Shown here: positions 16,580-25,359 of the stretch, one piece after another
How positions within the stretch are numbered: the first letter of the stretch is position 1
How the letters are laid out: each line of letters opens with the position of its first letter
NCBI RefSeq assembly: GCF_900109085.1
Contig: NZ_FNYW01000023.1
Span: 1 to 33,437, forward strand
Length of the DNA: 33,437 bases
Source of the DNA: Alkalibacterium gilvum
GTDB taxonomy: Bacteria; Bacillota; Bacilli; Lactobacillales; Carnobacteriaceae_A
Direction: 5' to 3'
Position numbers and translations under genes: made by a program
The notes under the pieces: model-generated
What the model was told of the DNA's origin: nothing
Seen by the model: the letters and a program-made list of their open reading frames with translations, nothing else
Database searches by the model: none

Positions 16580-16632
16580 TACTGATAAATCAGTAAACAC
16601 TCTTCATTCTAAGAGTCGTTTTATGGTAAAAT
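16580..16632 (+). promoter_or_regulatory. ftsA-ftsZ promoter with upstream dyad
   Basis: TAAAAT (16627-16632) with TGG directly before it is an extended -10; TTCATT (16603-16608) is a possible -35 at 18 bases. A 16-bp dyad, TACTGAT-AA-ATCAGTA (16580-16595), ends eight bases before the -35. Its two-base centre is too tight for a stable RNA loop, so it resembles a binding site for a dimeric regulator. The rest of 16495-16718 holds no gene. Confidence 0.5.
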
Positions 16633-16718
16633 GAATTGGAGTAATAACTTTAACATCAAAAAAAATTAATAAATATCTTAAAAGTGCTAAAGCATTGAAG
16701 ATAGGAGGTTTCAATAAA

Positions 16719-18029
16719 ATGAAAAATGGTGTTTATACGAGCTTAGATATTGGAACCACTTCAATTAAAGTCATTGTTTCTGAGGTTTTAAATAGTCAGA
16801 TGAATGTTATTGGAGTTGGAAGTGAACGAACGAGTGGTATAAGTAAAGGATTAATTGTAGATATAGATGAAACAGCGCAATCTATCAGCAAGGCAGTGAA
16901 TCAGGCTGAAGAAAAAGCAGGTGTAGCTATTGATTCATTAATTGTTGGTGTGCCTGCTGTGAATATTGATATTGAACCCTTCCATGTTAGTGTCAACATT
17001 TCAAGTACTAACCAGGAAGTGGATGATGACGTAATTAAGAACATGGTAAACCAAATTCGTGAAAAGAAAGTATCTTCAGATCAAGCACTACTTTCTATGA
17101 TGATTGAAGAATTTATAATTGATGGCTTCGAAGATATTATTGATCCTAGAAAAATGGTTGGAAACCAAATAGAATGTTATGGCACAGTACTAACTATTTC
17201 AAAAACCGTGCTTCATAATATCAAAAAGAGCGTTAACAACGCAGGTTACGACATCAATGATTTACTATTCCAGCCTAAAGCGATGTCCGAACTGATACAC
17301 TCTGAAGATGAAAGACAGTTTGGTACGATACAAATTGATCTTGGTGGAGGGCAAACAACTGTCTCTGCTATTCATGATGAGCAAGTTAAGTTTTCTAGTA
17401 TTATTAAAGAAGGTGGAGACAACATAACCAAAGACATATCCGTAGTTTTGAATACTTCTTTGAAAAAAGCAGAAAAAATAAAGAGAGAAGTCGGTTATGG
17501 TTTTATTGATGAAAATGATTTAAATAACGATCAGACTGTCTCTATAGATGTTGTAGGGCAAGATCAAAAAGTTCAAGTTAAAGAATCATATATAGCAGAA
17601 ATTATTGAAGCTAGGATAGCTCAGATTTTTGAAAAAATAAAAACAGAATTAGATGAAATAGGAGCGCTAGAACTCCCTGGGGGGGTTATCCTGACGGGAG
17701 GGACATCAGCTATACCTCGAATAGAAGAACTGGCAGAAGCGATATTTGAAGTCAATGTGAAGAAATATGTTCCTGACTTCATGGGTGTACGCTATCCATC
17801 ATTCACAAACGGGATCTCGTTGGTTTATTATAAGGCTAATATGGATGATATTCATGAAATGATGAATCACTATGCCTTATTTAATGATACAAGTCGATCA
17901 CAAAAGATGGTGAAACATCAAACTGATGAAAAAATGCAATTACCAGTACAACAAAAGAGTAGTACCGAAGACAACGAGGGAACATTTATAGATAAAATAA
18001 AAAATTTCTTAGCACATTTTTTTGACTAG
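16719..18029 (+). CDS. ftsA: Cell division protein FtsA
   Basis: A 436-residue actin-like protein that tethers FtsZ to the membrane and recruits later division proteins. The phosphate-1 motif is SLDIGTTSIKVIVSE (6-20); the 1C subdomain follows, the phosphate-2 motif is QIDLGGGQT and the adenosine motif GGVILTGGTSAIP. The last residues DKIKNFLAHFF form the amphipathic membrane-targeting helix. AGGAGG (16703-16708) ten bases before the ATG at 16719 sets the start; upstream codons (MKIGGFNK) include the SD. Length is normal for Firmicutes (about 440). Confidence 0.97.
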   Translation: MKNGVYTSLDIGTTSIKVIVSEVLNSQMNVIGVGSERTSGISKGLIVDIDETAQSISKAVNQAEEKAGVAIDSLIVGVPAVNIDIEPFHVSVNISSTNQEVDDDVIKNMVNQIREKKVSSDQALLSMMIEEFIIDGFEDIIDPRKMVGNQIECYGTVLTISKTVLHNIKKSVNNAGYDINDLLFQPKAMSELIHSEDERQFGTIQIDLGGGQTTVSAIHDEQVKFSSIIKEGGDNITKDISVVLNTSLKKAEKIKREVGYGFIDENDLNNDQTVSIDVVGQDQKVQVKESYIAEIIEARIAQIFEKIKTELDEIGALELPGGVILTGGTSAIPRIEELAEAIFEVNVKKYVPDFMGVRYPSFTNGISLVYYKANMDDIHEMMNHYALFNDTSRSQKMVKHQTDEKMQLPVQQKSSTEDNEGTFIDKIKNFLAHFFD

Positions 18030-18060
18030 CAATTAATTTTTTTACAGGAGGATAAACAAT

Positions 18061-19278
18061 ATGGATTTAGAATTTGATTCTTTTGCTGCAAATGGAGCAA
18101 AATTAAAAGTAATTGGTGTAGGTGGCGCAGGTGGTAATGCTGTCAACCGTATGATTGAAGATGGTGTTGAGGGTGTTGAGTTTATTGTAGCCAATACCGA
18201 TTTACAAGCATTAGATATGATGAGTGCTGAAACTAAAATACAACTCGGACCAAAATTAACTCGCGGACTTGGGGCGGGCGCTAATCCTGAAGTTGGAAGA
18301 AAATCTGCTGAGGAAAGTGAAGAGGCTATCGCTGAAGCATTAAACGGTGCAGACATGGTTTTCGTTACTGCTGGAATGGGCGGAGGAACAGGTACTGGTG
18401 CTGCTGGAATTGTTGCTAGAATTGCCAAAGAGCAAGGCGCACTAACAGTAGGAGTAATCACTAGACCCTTTACATTTGAAGGACCTAAAAAAGGACGTTT
18501 CGCTGCTGAAGGAATTGCTTCTATGCGTGAACATGTCGATACACTGGTTACGATTTCAAATAATCGTTTGCTTGAAATCGTTGATAAAAAGACCCCTATG
18601 ATGGAAGCTTTCAGAGAAGCGGATAATGTCTTGCGACAAGGTGTTCAAGGGATTTCTGACCTGATTACTAACCCGGGCTATGTTAACCTTGACTTCGCTG
18701 ACGTTAAGACAGTTATGGAAAATCAAGGCTCAGCATTAATGGGAATCGGAACAGCTACTGGGGAAAATAGAACAGCAGAAGCAACTAAAAAAGCTATTTC
18801 TTCACCACTTTTAGAGGTGTCCTTAGACGGTGCAGAAAATGTGCTACTAAACATAACAGGTGGTTCTGATTTAACCTTGTTTGAAGCACAAGATGCCTCA
18901 GATATCGTATCTGCTGCAGCTACAAATGAAGTTAATATTATTTTCGGAACTTCAGTAAATGAAGATCTGGGTGATGAAGTTATCGTAACGGTTATTGCCA
19001 CAGGTATTGATCCAGAAAAAAGAAGCACCAAGCCTAAACAGACGAAACAAAAGAGCTCTAATCAGTCAGCTTCTGTGAATAAAGAAAAAGACCCTTTTGG
19101 TAATTGGGATATTCGAAAAGAGCCGAATCTAAGAGATAGACACAATGCTGATCTAGACGAGAAAGTTGAAAGTAAATCAGAATCAACTAAAAATCTATTT
19201 GAGCGAGAAGATTCGACAGAAGATAAGTCTGATGAGGAAGTTGACACACCGCCTTTCTTTAGACGAAGACGAAAATAA
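18061..19278 (+). CDS. ftsZ: Cell division protein FtsZ
   Basis: A 405-residue tubulin-like GTPase forming the Z ring. The N-terminal GTP-binding domain has [15 protein letters not shown] (18-32) and the tubulin signature [11 protein letters not shown] (105-115). The T7-loop region [16 protein letters not shown] contains the catalytic aspartates. A variable, charged linker from about 320 leads to the C-terminal peptide [11 protein letters not shown] that binds FtsA and SepF. Residue 116 is Gly where most FtsZ sequences I know have Pro (GAAP). An AGGAGG (18046-18051) precedes the ATG by nine bases. It follows ftsA by 31 bases. Confidence 0.98.
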   Translation: MDLEFDSFAANGAKLKVIGVGGAGGNAVNRMIEDGVEGVEFIVANTDLQALDMMSAETKIQLGPKLTRGLGAGANPEVGRKSAEESEEAIAEALNGADMVFVTAGMGGGTGTGAAGIVARIAKEQGALTVGVITRPFTFEGPKKGRFAAEGIASMREHVDTLVTISNNRLLEIVDKKTPMMEAFREADNVLRQGVQGISDLITNPGYVNLDFADVKTVMENQGSALMGIGTATGENRTAEATKKAISSPLLEVSLDGAENVLLNITGGSDLTLFEAQDASDIVSAAATNEVNIIFGTSVNEDLGDEVIVTVIATGIDPEKRSTKPKQTKQKSSNQSASVNKEKDPFGNWDIRKEPNLRDRHNADLDEKVESKSESTKNLFEREDSTEDKSDEEVDTPPFFRRRRK

Positions 19279-19301
19279 TTCATTTGAAAGGAAGAGAATA
19301 A

Positions 19302-19766
19302 ATGAGTTTAAAAGATAAATTCAATGATTATTTTTCTCTAAATGATACGGATGATGATTTTGAGTACGACGATACTGAAAAGATAGCTCAAAAAGAATCA
19401 AAAAAATCGTCACAATCTTTATCAGTAGACAATCGAAGAGTTAGTCATAAAAGCAAGAATCAAAATATTGTAGCAATAAATCAACAACAAGCAATTAAAA
19501 AACCTAAAATTAAAGTTGTTGAGCCGCGCTTATACTCAGAAGTTCAATCGATTGCTGACATATTATTAAATAATCAGTCTGTAATTCTTAACTTTAGAAG
19601 AATGGAAAAAAAACAAGCAAAAAAAATGCTTGATTTTCTCATGGGCACAACCTATGCCGTAAAGGGTGATATTGAACGATTGGGAGAAGAAATATTTATC
19701 TGTACACCTCAGTCATTCGAAATCGATGGCTCAGAACTACAGTCACTACAAAATAATGAATTTTAA
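19302..19766 (+). CDS. sepF: Cell division protein SepF
   Basis: A 154-residue SepF (YlmF). It has an N-terminal amphipathic membrane-binding helix (MSLKDKFNDYFSL), an acidic, low-complexity linker with DTDDDFEYDDTEK, and the C-terminal SepF fold from about 68 with IKVVEPRLYSEVQSIADIL, VILNFRRME and DFLMGTTYAV. SepF polymerises into rings, binds the FtsZ C-terminus and acts as a second membrane anchor beside FtsA. The ribosome-binding GAAAGGAAG lies before the ATG at 19302. In B. subtilis and several relatives ylmE, a PLP-binding protein gene, stands before sepF; here only 23 bases separate it from ftsZ. Confidence 0.95.
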   Translation: MSLKDKFNDYFSLNDTDDDFEYDDTEKIAQKESKKSSQSLSVDNRRVSHKSKNQNIVAINQQQAIKKPKIKVVEPRLYSEVQSIADILLNNQSVILNFRRMEKKQAKKMLDFLMGTTYAVKGDIERLGEEIFICTPQSFEIDGSELQSLQNNEF

Positions 19767-19791
19767 TTAGAATGGAGTCCTAATTGTTACT

Positions 19792-20082
19792 ATGTTAGCA
19801 CAAATATTAATAGCAATGCACAGATTGATACTACAAGGTATTAATCTTTATAGGATTGCCTTAGTTGTTTATTTTTTATTGTCTTGGATGCCTGGTGCCT
19901 ATCAATCAAAACTCGGTCAATTCCTGATACGAATTTGTGAACCGTATGTAGGTATCTTTCGACAATTCGTTCCGCCTATTGGTATGATCAGTCTAGCCGG
20001 AATTGTTGCTTTTTTCGCTTTAAGGTTTATAGAATATGGAGTGACGGCTGTATTTCAGCTTGTATTTAATCTATTAATTTAA
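19792..20082 (+). CDS. ylmG: YggT family membrane protein (YlmG)
   Basis: A 96-residue membrane protein with two hydrophobic segments (about 14-34 and 64-94) flanking the signature region SWMPGAYQSKLGQFLIRICE and then FRQFVPPIGMISLAGIVAF. YggT/YlmG proteins are conserved next to sepF; in plastids and cyanobacteria they are linked to nucleoid and division organisation, and in Firmicutes the role is unclear. The ATG at 19792 has GGAG at 19774-19777, a rather long 14-base spacing. Confidence 0.92.
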   Translation: MLAQILIAMHRLILQGINLYRIALVVYFLLSWMPGAYQSKLGQFLIRICEPYVGIFRQFVPPIGMISLAGIVAFFALRFIEYGVTAVFQLVFNLLI

Positions 20083-20098
20083 ATTGGATGATGATCAA

Positions 20099-20884
20099 AT
20101 GGAAGATATTTATCAACACTTTAGAGAAGAAGAAAAATTCTTTATAGACCAAGTGGCTGACTGGCTTCAAAAGGTAGAATTTCAATATTCACCGTATCTT
20201 ACACCGTTTTTAAATCCACGTGAACAGTATATTGTGGAATCAATGATTGGCCAACATAGCGATGTAAAAATTGAAGCGTTTGGAGGATATGAGGCAGCCG
20301 AAAGAAAACGGCTGTTTCTTTCCCCATCATATTTTGAACCATCTCAAGATGATTTTGAAATTAAAATCGTGGAAATTCGATATCCCAAAAAATTTGCAGA
20401 ACTATCACACGGGAAAATATTAGGAACCATTATGGGAGCCGGTATTAAACGAGAATTGATTGGTGACATTATATCAGATGGTGAAGAATGGCAATTTTTT
20501 GTTGATGAATCTATATTGGCATATTTGTATTCTTCATTAACAAAAATCGATAACATATCTGTTAAGCTAAATGAAGTGCCTTATACGGATATTATTATAC
20601 CTAAAGATTCTTGGGAGGAAAAAGCAGTGATTGTATCTTCCTTAAGGTTAGATGTGGTTTTAGCAAATGTTTTTCACGTTTCAAGACAAAAATCTAAGGA
20701 ACTTATCGCATCTAATAAAGTGAAAATAAACTGGCGTGAAAGCCTTAGGCCGGATGTTGCTTTGGGAATACATGATGTCATATCTATAAGACAATATGGG
20801 CGAATACGTTTAGAAGCAATTGAAGGTAAGACAAAAAAAGAAAAGATACGATTACAATTAGCCGTACTTGACAGAAATAGATAG
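20099..20884 (+). CDS. ylmH: YlmH, S4-domain RNA-binding protein
   Basis: A 261-residue protein of the YlmH family. The start MEDIYQHFREEEKFFIDQ aligns with B. subtilis YlmH (MDDLYQHYRKEEQPFI), so I prefer the ATG at 20099 over the in-frame TTG at 20084; neither has a good Shine-Dalgarno, suggesting coupling to ylmG, which ends 16 bases upstream. The conserved central region has FLNPREQYI, GGYEAAERKR and RYPKKF. A C-terminal S4 RNA-binding domain begins near residue 180 (SLRLDVVLANVFHVSRQKS). B. subtilis YlmH is reported as a ribosome-rescue factor resembling the RqcP/S4 family; that function is taken from the family. Confidence 0.93.
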   Translation: MEDIYQHFREEEKFFIDQVADWLQKVEFQYSPYLTPFLNPREQYIVESMIGQHSDVKIEAFGGYEAAERKRLFLSPSYFEPSQDDFEIKIVEIRYPKKFAELSHGKILGTIMGAGIKRELIGDIISDGEEWQFFVDESILAYLYSSLTKIDNISVKLNEVPYTDIIIPKDSWEEKAVIVSSLRLDVVLANVFHVSRQKSKELIASNKVKINWRESLRPDVALGIHDVISIRQYGRIRLEAIEGKTKKEKIRLQLAVLDRNR

Positions 20885-20932
20885 AAGCGTTGTTAAATGG
20901 TAATTCAATAAAAATATATGGAGGTGTTTTCC

Positions 20933-21580
20933 ATGGCTTTAACACCAATGGATATACATAATAAGGAATTTCCAGTGAGAATGAGAGGATATGATCAAGA
21001 TGAAGTTAATGACTATTTTGATCAAATCATAAAAGACTACGAAATGCTTTTAAAGCAAAAAAAGGAAACTGAAAAAAAATTAGACATTTCTGAAGAAAAA
21101 TTAAAAAATTATGATCAGATGCATGACTCTTTGAATAAGTCGATTTTAGTAGCTCAAGAAGCAGCAGATAGGCTGAAACTTAATGCTGAAAAAGAAGCTG
21201 AAATGATTGATAAAGAAGCTAATACAAAAGCATCTAATTTGATGCATGAAGCTGAGAATAATGCAGATGAGTTGTTAAAAGAAGCAGTGAGTAAAGCACG
21301 AAAAATCGAACAGGAAACAGAAGAACTAAGAAAACAAAGTAGAATATTTAGACAAAGACTTCAATTAATGATAGAATCTCAATTGGAGTTAGTAAAAAAA
21401 GAAGAGTGGGACGATATCCTGCAGCCCCCACTTTCAGATGAAGCTGAAATAGAAACAATCAAAGAAGTAAAAAAAGAATTGGATGAAAAAGATGAAGAAA
21501 CTGGGGCATTAAACATTGAAGAAGACCTTACATCATCTGATAAAACTTATGAGGATAACGTCTCTCCCGCAGCAGAATAA
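20933..21580 (+). CDS. divIVA: Cell pole/septum protein DivIVA
   Basis: A 215-residue coiled-coil protein that senses negative membrane curvature and gathers at septa and poles. The N-terminal lipid-binding domain is MALTPMDIHNKEFPVRMRGY followed by DQDEVNDYFDQI. Long coiled coils cover about 35-70 and 75-160, and the tail from about 165 is acidic and variable. GGAGGTG (20920-20926), six bases before the ATG at 20933, fixes the start; the ATG at 20918 overlaps this SD. It is the last gene of the division cluster, with no clear terminator before the ileS leader. Confidence 0.96.
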   Translation: MALTPMDIHNKEFPVRMRGYDQDEVNDYFDQIIKDYEMLLKQKKETEKKLDISEEKLKNYDQMHDSLNKSILVAQEAADRLKLNAEKEAEMIDKEANTKASNLMHEAENNADELLKEAVSKARKIEQETEELRKQSRIFRQRLQLMIESQLELVKKEEWDDILQPPLSDEAEIETIKEVKKELDEKDEETGALNIEEDLTSSDKTYEDNVSPAAE

Positions 21581-21587
21581 TTTTAAA

Positions 21588-21617
21588 ATGATATAAATTT
21601 AAGATACCTTTTATAGT
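21588..21617 (+). promoter_or_regulatory. Possible promoter of the ileS T-box leader
   Basis: ATGATA (21588-21593) and TATAGT (21612-21617) are 18 bases apart, which would start RNA near 21624, just where the structured leader begins. An alternative extended -10, TGA-TATAAA (21589-21597), overlaps it. Confidence 0.4.
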
Positions 21618-21623
21618 GGAAAC

Positions 21624-21812
21624 TTAACAGAGAGTCAAATAGTGCTGAGAGTTTGACAAGTAGATACTATAATTGATCACTTAGATTAACAAATAATGAA
21701 TAAAGTAGTTATTTGCGTATACCTGCGTTAAAGGTTTGAGAAAAAGTAATGATACTTTTTAAATTAAGGTGGTACCACGAAGATTTCGTCCTTTGGATGG
21801 GGTCTTTTTTTT
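21624..21812 (+). promoter_or_regulatory. T-box riboswitch upstream of ileS
   Basis: The hallmark T-box sequence AATTAAGGTGGTACCACG lies at 21762-21779; its UGGU (21770-21773) would pair with the ACCA end of uncharged tRNA(Ile). Before it is a stem III hairpin (AAAAAGTA 21741-21748 with TACTTTTT 21753-21760). After it is a terminator: 21780-21791 pairs with 21795-21806 over 12 base pairs including several G-U, then a T-run (21805-21812). Uncharged tRNA would favour the antiterminator and raise ileS expression. A possible isoleucine specifier ATC is at 21676-21678, tentative because I could not fold stem I with confidence. Confidence 0.92.
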
Positions 21813-21841
21813 ATAAAATTTATGATATCGAGGGTGAAAAA

Positions 21842-24619
21842 ATGGAAATGAAAGAAACATTGAATTTGTTAAAGACTAAATTTCCTATGAGAGCAAATTT
21901 ACCAAACAAAGAAGTGGACAGACAGAAAGAGTGGGAAGAACAGGATCTTTATAATAAAAGACAGGAACTGAATAAAGATAAGCCAGCCTTTATTTTGCAT
22001 GATGGTCCTCCGTACGCGAATGGTAATATTCATATCGGGCACGCTTTAAATAAGATCTCAAAAGATATTATTGTTAGGTATAAATCAATGTCTGGTTACC
22101 GTGCACCCTACGTTCCTGGGTGGGACACACATGGGCTTCCTATCGAACAGGCACTTACGAATACAGGCGTAGATAGAAAGTCGATGTCAATTGCAGAGTT
22201 TAGAAAACTATGTGCTGATTATGCATGGAAACAAATAAATAAACAACGAGAAGACTTTAAACGCTTAGGTGTTTCTGGAGAATGGGATAATCCTTACGTA
22301 ACTTTAAATAAAGAATATGAATCTGAACAAATTCGTGTATTTGGGAAAATGGCTGAAAAAGGTTATATCTATAGAGGGCTTAAACCAATTTACTGGTCAC
22401 CTTCAAGTGAGTCAGCACTAGCTGAAGCCGAGATAGAGTATCACGATGTCCGTTCACCAAATATATATGTTGCATTTGATGTAAGAGAAGGGAACTCTGT
22501 TCTGGATGAAGGAACATCTTTTGTTATTTGGACCACCACACCATGGACTTTACCGGCTAATTTAGCTATCGCAGTTAAGCCAGATGCCAAATATGGTGTT
22601 TATGAAGTAAATGGAAGAAAATTTGTCGTTGCTGTTGATTTGGTTGAAAAAGTTGCAGAAACACTCGGATGGGAAAATGTAACTCTTTTGAAAGAAGTTA
22701 CAGGTGCAGAGTTGGAAGGTGTTAAAGCCAAACATCCATTTTATGATCGAGATTCACTCTTGATTATTGGTGATCACGTAACTTTAGAAGATGGTACAGG
22801 ATTAGTTCATACAGCCCCTGGACATGGTGAAGATGACTATATTGTTTGTCAGAATTATGACTTGCCAGTGATATCTCCTGTTGATGGGAAAGGCTGTTTC
22901 ACTGATGAAGCACCTGGCCTTGAAGGTGTATTTTACGATAAAGCAAATAAAACCATTACAGAATGGCTTGAAGAGAACAACGCATTATTAAAACTAGACT
23001 TCTTCACGCATAGTTATCCACACGATTGGAGAACAAAAAAACCAGTTATTTTTAGAGCAACACCACAATGGTTCGCTTCTATTAAAGACTTTAGACAAGA
23101 TATACTTGATTCTATAGAAGATGTCGATTGGCTTCAGCCTTGGGGTATGCAACGTATATATAATATGGTTCGCGATCGTGGAGACTGGGTCATTTCAAGA
23201 CAGCGTGCTTGGGGCGTTCCATTACCAATTTTCTATGGAGAAAACGGAGAACCAATTATTACTCCAGAGGTAACTGAACATGTCGCTAAATTGTTTGCGG
23301 AACATGGTTCTAATGTTTGGTTTGAAAGAGACGCCAAAGATTTATTGCCAGAAGGCTTTGAACATGAAGCGAGCCCTAATGGACAATTTGAAAAAGAAAC
23401 AGATATAATGGATGTCTGGTTCGATTCAGGGTCTTCTCATCAGGCGGTGCTTCGTCAAAGAGAAAATCTTGAATTTCCAGCAGATATGTATCTTGAAGGA
23501 TCTGACCAGTATAGAGGATGGTTCAACTCAAGTTTGACTACTTCTGTAGCAATAAACGGTGTGCCACCTTACAAAGCAGTTCTCTCACAAGGTATGGTTC
23601 TAGATGGTAAAGGTAAAAAAATGAGTAAATCTGTCGGAAATGTTATTGATCCCAATAAAGTAATCAAGCAGATGGGTGCAGATCTTATTCGTTTATGGGT
23701 GTCTAGTGTTGATACACAAGCTGATGTAAGAGTAAGCATGGAAATTCTAAAACAGGTATCTGAAGTTTATAGAAAAATTAGAAACACACTTCGATTCCTC
23801 ATTCAAAATACTGAAGATTTCAATATTGAGGAAAATGGTATTGCTTACGAAGGTTTGAGACCAGTTGATCAATATTTGATGAATAAATTGAATCAAACAG
23901 TTGAAAATGTTACTGATGGTTATGAACGATATAATTTCTCAGATATATTTAAAGAGATTAATCACTTCTTAACGCTTGATGTTTCTAACTTTTACGCAAA
24001 CTTTGCCAAAGATATTCTTTATATCGATGCACCAGATGCCTATGATAGACGCGCCATGCAAACAGTCTTTTATCATATAACAAGAGAGTTAACTAAACTG
24101 CTTACTCCGATCCTTCCTCATACGACTGAAGAAATTTGGAATTATCTGGAAGAAGAAGAAAGTTATGTTCAGTTATCTGAATTTCCACAAGTTCAAGAAT
24201 ATAAAGATTCTGAAAAACTGATGAATCAATGGAGCCAATTCATGACGCTACGTGATAAAGTATTAAAGGCTAATGAGGTTGCTCGAGAAAATAAAATTAT
24301 AGGGAAAGACTTTGAAGCTAAAACAACAATATATGCTTCAGATTCTATCAAAGAACTATTAGGTAATATGAATAGTGATATCAGACAAATTTTAATTGCT
24401 TCTGAAGTAAATGTAAAAGATTTGAAAGATAAACCTGATAATCAACGAATTTTAGATTTTGAAGATGTTTCAATTCTTGTTGAAAAAATGCCAGGAGAAA
24501 TCTGTACACGTTGCCGTATAACAACCGAGGACAGTGTTAAGCTATCTGAAGATGAACATTTATGTCAACGTTGTTATGATATTTGTGAAAAGCATTATCC
24601 TGAGGTATTAAGTAAATAA
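21842..24619 (+). CDS. ileS: Isoleucyl-tRNA synthetase
   Basis: A 925-residue class Ia synthetase that charges tRNA(Ile). The HIGH motif is His64-Ile-Gly-His67 ([15 protein letters not shown]), KMSKS is 593-597, and the editing CP1 insertion shows [18 protein letters not shown] and [10 protein letters not shown]. The C-terminal zinc knuckle has Cys888, Cys891, Cys908 and Cys911. This is the bacterial type-1 form. GAGGGTG (21830-21836) precedes the ATG at 21842; the much longer open frame reaches back into the T-box and terminator, so it is not used. Its own terminator appears displaced to 26922-26959 by the IS66 insertion. Confidence 0.98.
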   Translation: MEMKETLNLLKTKFPMRANLPNKEVDRQKEWEEQDLYNKRQELNKDKPAFILHDGPPYANGNIHIGHALNKISKDIIVRYKSMSGYRAPYVPGWDTHGLPIEQALTNTGVDRKSMSIAEFRKLCADYAWKQINKQREDFKRLGVSGEWDNPYVTLNKEYESEQIRVFGKMAEKGYIYRGLKPIYWSPSSESALAEAEIEYHDVRSPNIYVAFDVREGNSVLDEGTSFVIWTTTPWTLPANLAIAVKPDAKYGVYEVNGRKFVVAVDLVEKVAETLGWENVTLLKEVTGAELEGVKAKHPFYDRDSLLIIGDHVTLEDGTGLVHTAPGHGEDDYIVCQNYDLPVISPVDGKGCFTDEAPGLEGVFYDKANKTITEWLEENNALLKLDFFTHSYPHDWRTKKPVIFRATPQWFASIKDFRQDILDSIEDVDWLQPWGMQRIYNMVRDRGDWVISRQRAWGVPLPIFYGENGEPIITPEVTEHVAKLFAEHGSNVWFERDAKDLLPEGFEHEASPNGQFEKETDIMDVWFDSGSSHQAVLRQRENLEFPADMYLEGSDQYRGWFNSSLTTSVAINGVPPYKAVLSQGMVLDGKGKKMSKSVGNVIDPNKVIKQMGADLIRLWVSSVDTQADVRVSMEILKQVSEVYRKIRNTLRFLIQNTEDFNIEENGIAYEGLRPVDQYLMNKLNQTVENVTDGYERYNFSDIFKEINHFLTLDVSNFYANFAKDILYIDAPDAYDRRAMQTVFYHITRELTKLLTPILPHTTEEIWNYLEEEESYVQLSEFPQVQEYKDSEKLMNQWSQFMTLRDKVLKANEVARENKIIGKDFEAKTTIYASDSIKELLGNMNSDIRQILIASEVNVKDLKDKPDNQRILDFEDVSILVEKMPGEICTRCRITTEDSVKLSEDEHLCQRCYDICEKHYPEVLSK

Positions 24620-24641
24620 CAAATAAAGTAAGCGATGAATA

Positions 24642-24705
24642 GCTAGGTACCTGTGAGTCCTAGCGGCCTCCTGTTAAACTTGAGATATCTTAAGTATACA
24701 GGAGG
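24642..24705 (+). promoter_or_regulatory. Two leader hairpins of IS66; the second buries the tnpA ribosome-binding site
   Basis: Hairpin one pairs GCTAGG (24642-24647) with CCTAGC (24659-24664). Hairpin two pairs CCTCCTGT (24667-24674) with ACAGGAGG (24698-24705) and continues inward with ACTT/AAGT around a near-palindromic AGATATCT core. The 3' arm contains GGAGG (24701-24705), the tnpA Shine-Dalgarno. Transcripts entering from ileS would carry the full structure and hide the site. Confidence 0.65.
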
Positions 24706-24713
24706 TTTTTAAT

Positions 24714-24914
24714 TTGGAAAAAAATAAGCAGGATATCGTTCCGGTGACGTTACAAAACAATCACAAAGAAAATCGAAGAGGAACACAATCCTTACCAAAC
24801 AAATTGGTTGCACGTTTAAAAAGAAATCAAACAGAACTGCTCATATATAACGGGATTGACGCATCAACATTAAAAATTCTTCTCACGGAGATGTCTATCA
24901 ATGAAACTCGTTGA
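24714..24914 (+). CDS. tnpA: IS66 family accessory protein TnpA
   Basis: A 66-residue protein with the position and character of IS66 OrfA: basic (LPNKLVARLKRNQTELLIYNG) with a short helix-turn-helix-like C-terminal region (GIDASTLKILLTEM). Its exact role in transposition is unknown, but IS66 elements require all three genes. The start is TTG at 24714, eight bases after GGAGG. The stop overlaps tnpB by 14 bases. Shorter than the typical OrfA of proteobacterial IS66 (about 100-130), but similar short forms occur in Firmicutes. Confidence 0.7.
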   Translation: MEKNKQDIVPVTLQNNHKENRRGTQSLPNKLVARLKRNQTELLIYNGIDASTLKILLTEMSINETR

Positions 24915-25260
24915 CTTTACTCAGGTAGAAAACATCTTCATTGTTTGTGGAAAAACGGATATGCGACGTCAGATTGATGGACTCGCTGCAACAATTACAG
25001 AGGAATATGATATGAACGTTTATAATGATGCTCTTTTTCTCTTTTGCGGGGGCAAGAAGGATCGATTTAAAGCTCTTTATTGGGAAGGCGACGGCTTCCT
25101 TCTCTTATATAAACGTTTAGAGAATGGGAAATTGAATTGGCCACGGAGTCAGAACGAGATTCAAAAGTTAACATCGCAACAGTTGCGATGGTTACTAGAA
25201 GGCTTATCAGTAAACCAAAAAGTCTCCATCAAACCTGCGGTTAAAGGGAGTATAGCCTGA
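24901..25260 (+). CDS. tnpB: IS66 family protein TnpB
   Basis: A 119-residue IS66 Orf2 (TnpB, unrelated to the RNA-guided IS605 TnpB). The family core is clear: VENIFIVCGKTDMRRQIDGLA near the N-terminus, then LFLFCGGKKDRFKALYWEGDGFLLLYKRLENGKLNWP and the QQLRWLLEGL motif. It is required for IS66 transposition by an unknown mechanism. The ATG at 24901 has GGAG (24887-24890) upstream and overlaps the end of tnpA. A hairpin with a T-rich tail follows it directly. Confidence 0.93.
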   Translation: MKLVDFTQVENIFIVCGKTDMRRQIDGLAATITEEYDMNVYNDALFLFCGGKKDRFKALYWEGDGFLLLYKRLENGKLNWPRSQNEIQKLTSQQLRWLLEGLSVNQKVSIKPAVKGSIA

Positions 25261-25265
25261 GAAAT

Positions 25266-25312
25266 GAGAGAGAAATTGATGAAAAAACCAATGACTCTCT
25301 CGTTTTCTTTTT
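25266..25312 (+). terminator. Terminator or attenuator between tnpB and tnpC
   Basis: GAGAGAG (25266-25272) pairs with CTCTCTC (25295-25301), extended inward by ATTG (25275-25278) with CAAT (25289-25292); the tail is GTTTTCTTTTT (25302-25312). It lies six bases after the tnpB stop and would lower tnpC relative to tnpA-tnpB. Confidence 0.6.
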
Positions 25313-25359
25313 CCAATTATAGTAAAATTTAATTACTATTCATGTGAGGAGAAAGAATC

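Noticed and set aside
18042-18461. Long minus-strand open frame (139 codons) opposite ftsZ
   Set aside because: Its Pro/Ala-rich translation is what an antisense reading of the Gly/Ala-rich FtsZ domain gives; there is no ribosome-binding site and the plus-strand gene is certain.
21749-21841. N-terminal extension of IleS from 21749
   Set aside because: It lies within T-box stem III, the T-box sequence and the terminator; the family start is at 21842 with a proper ribosome-binding site.
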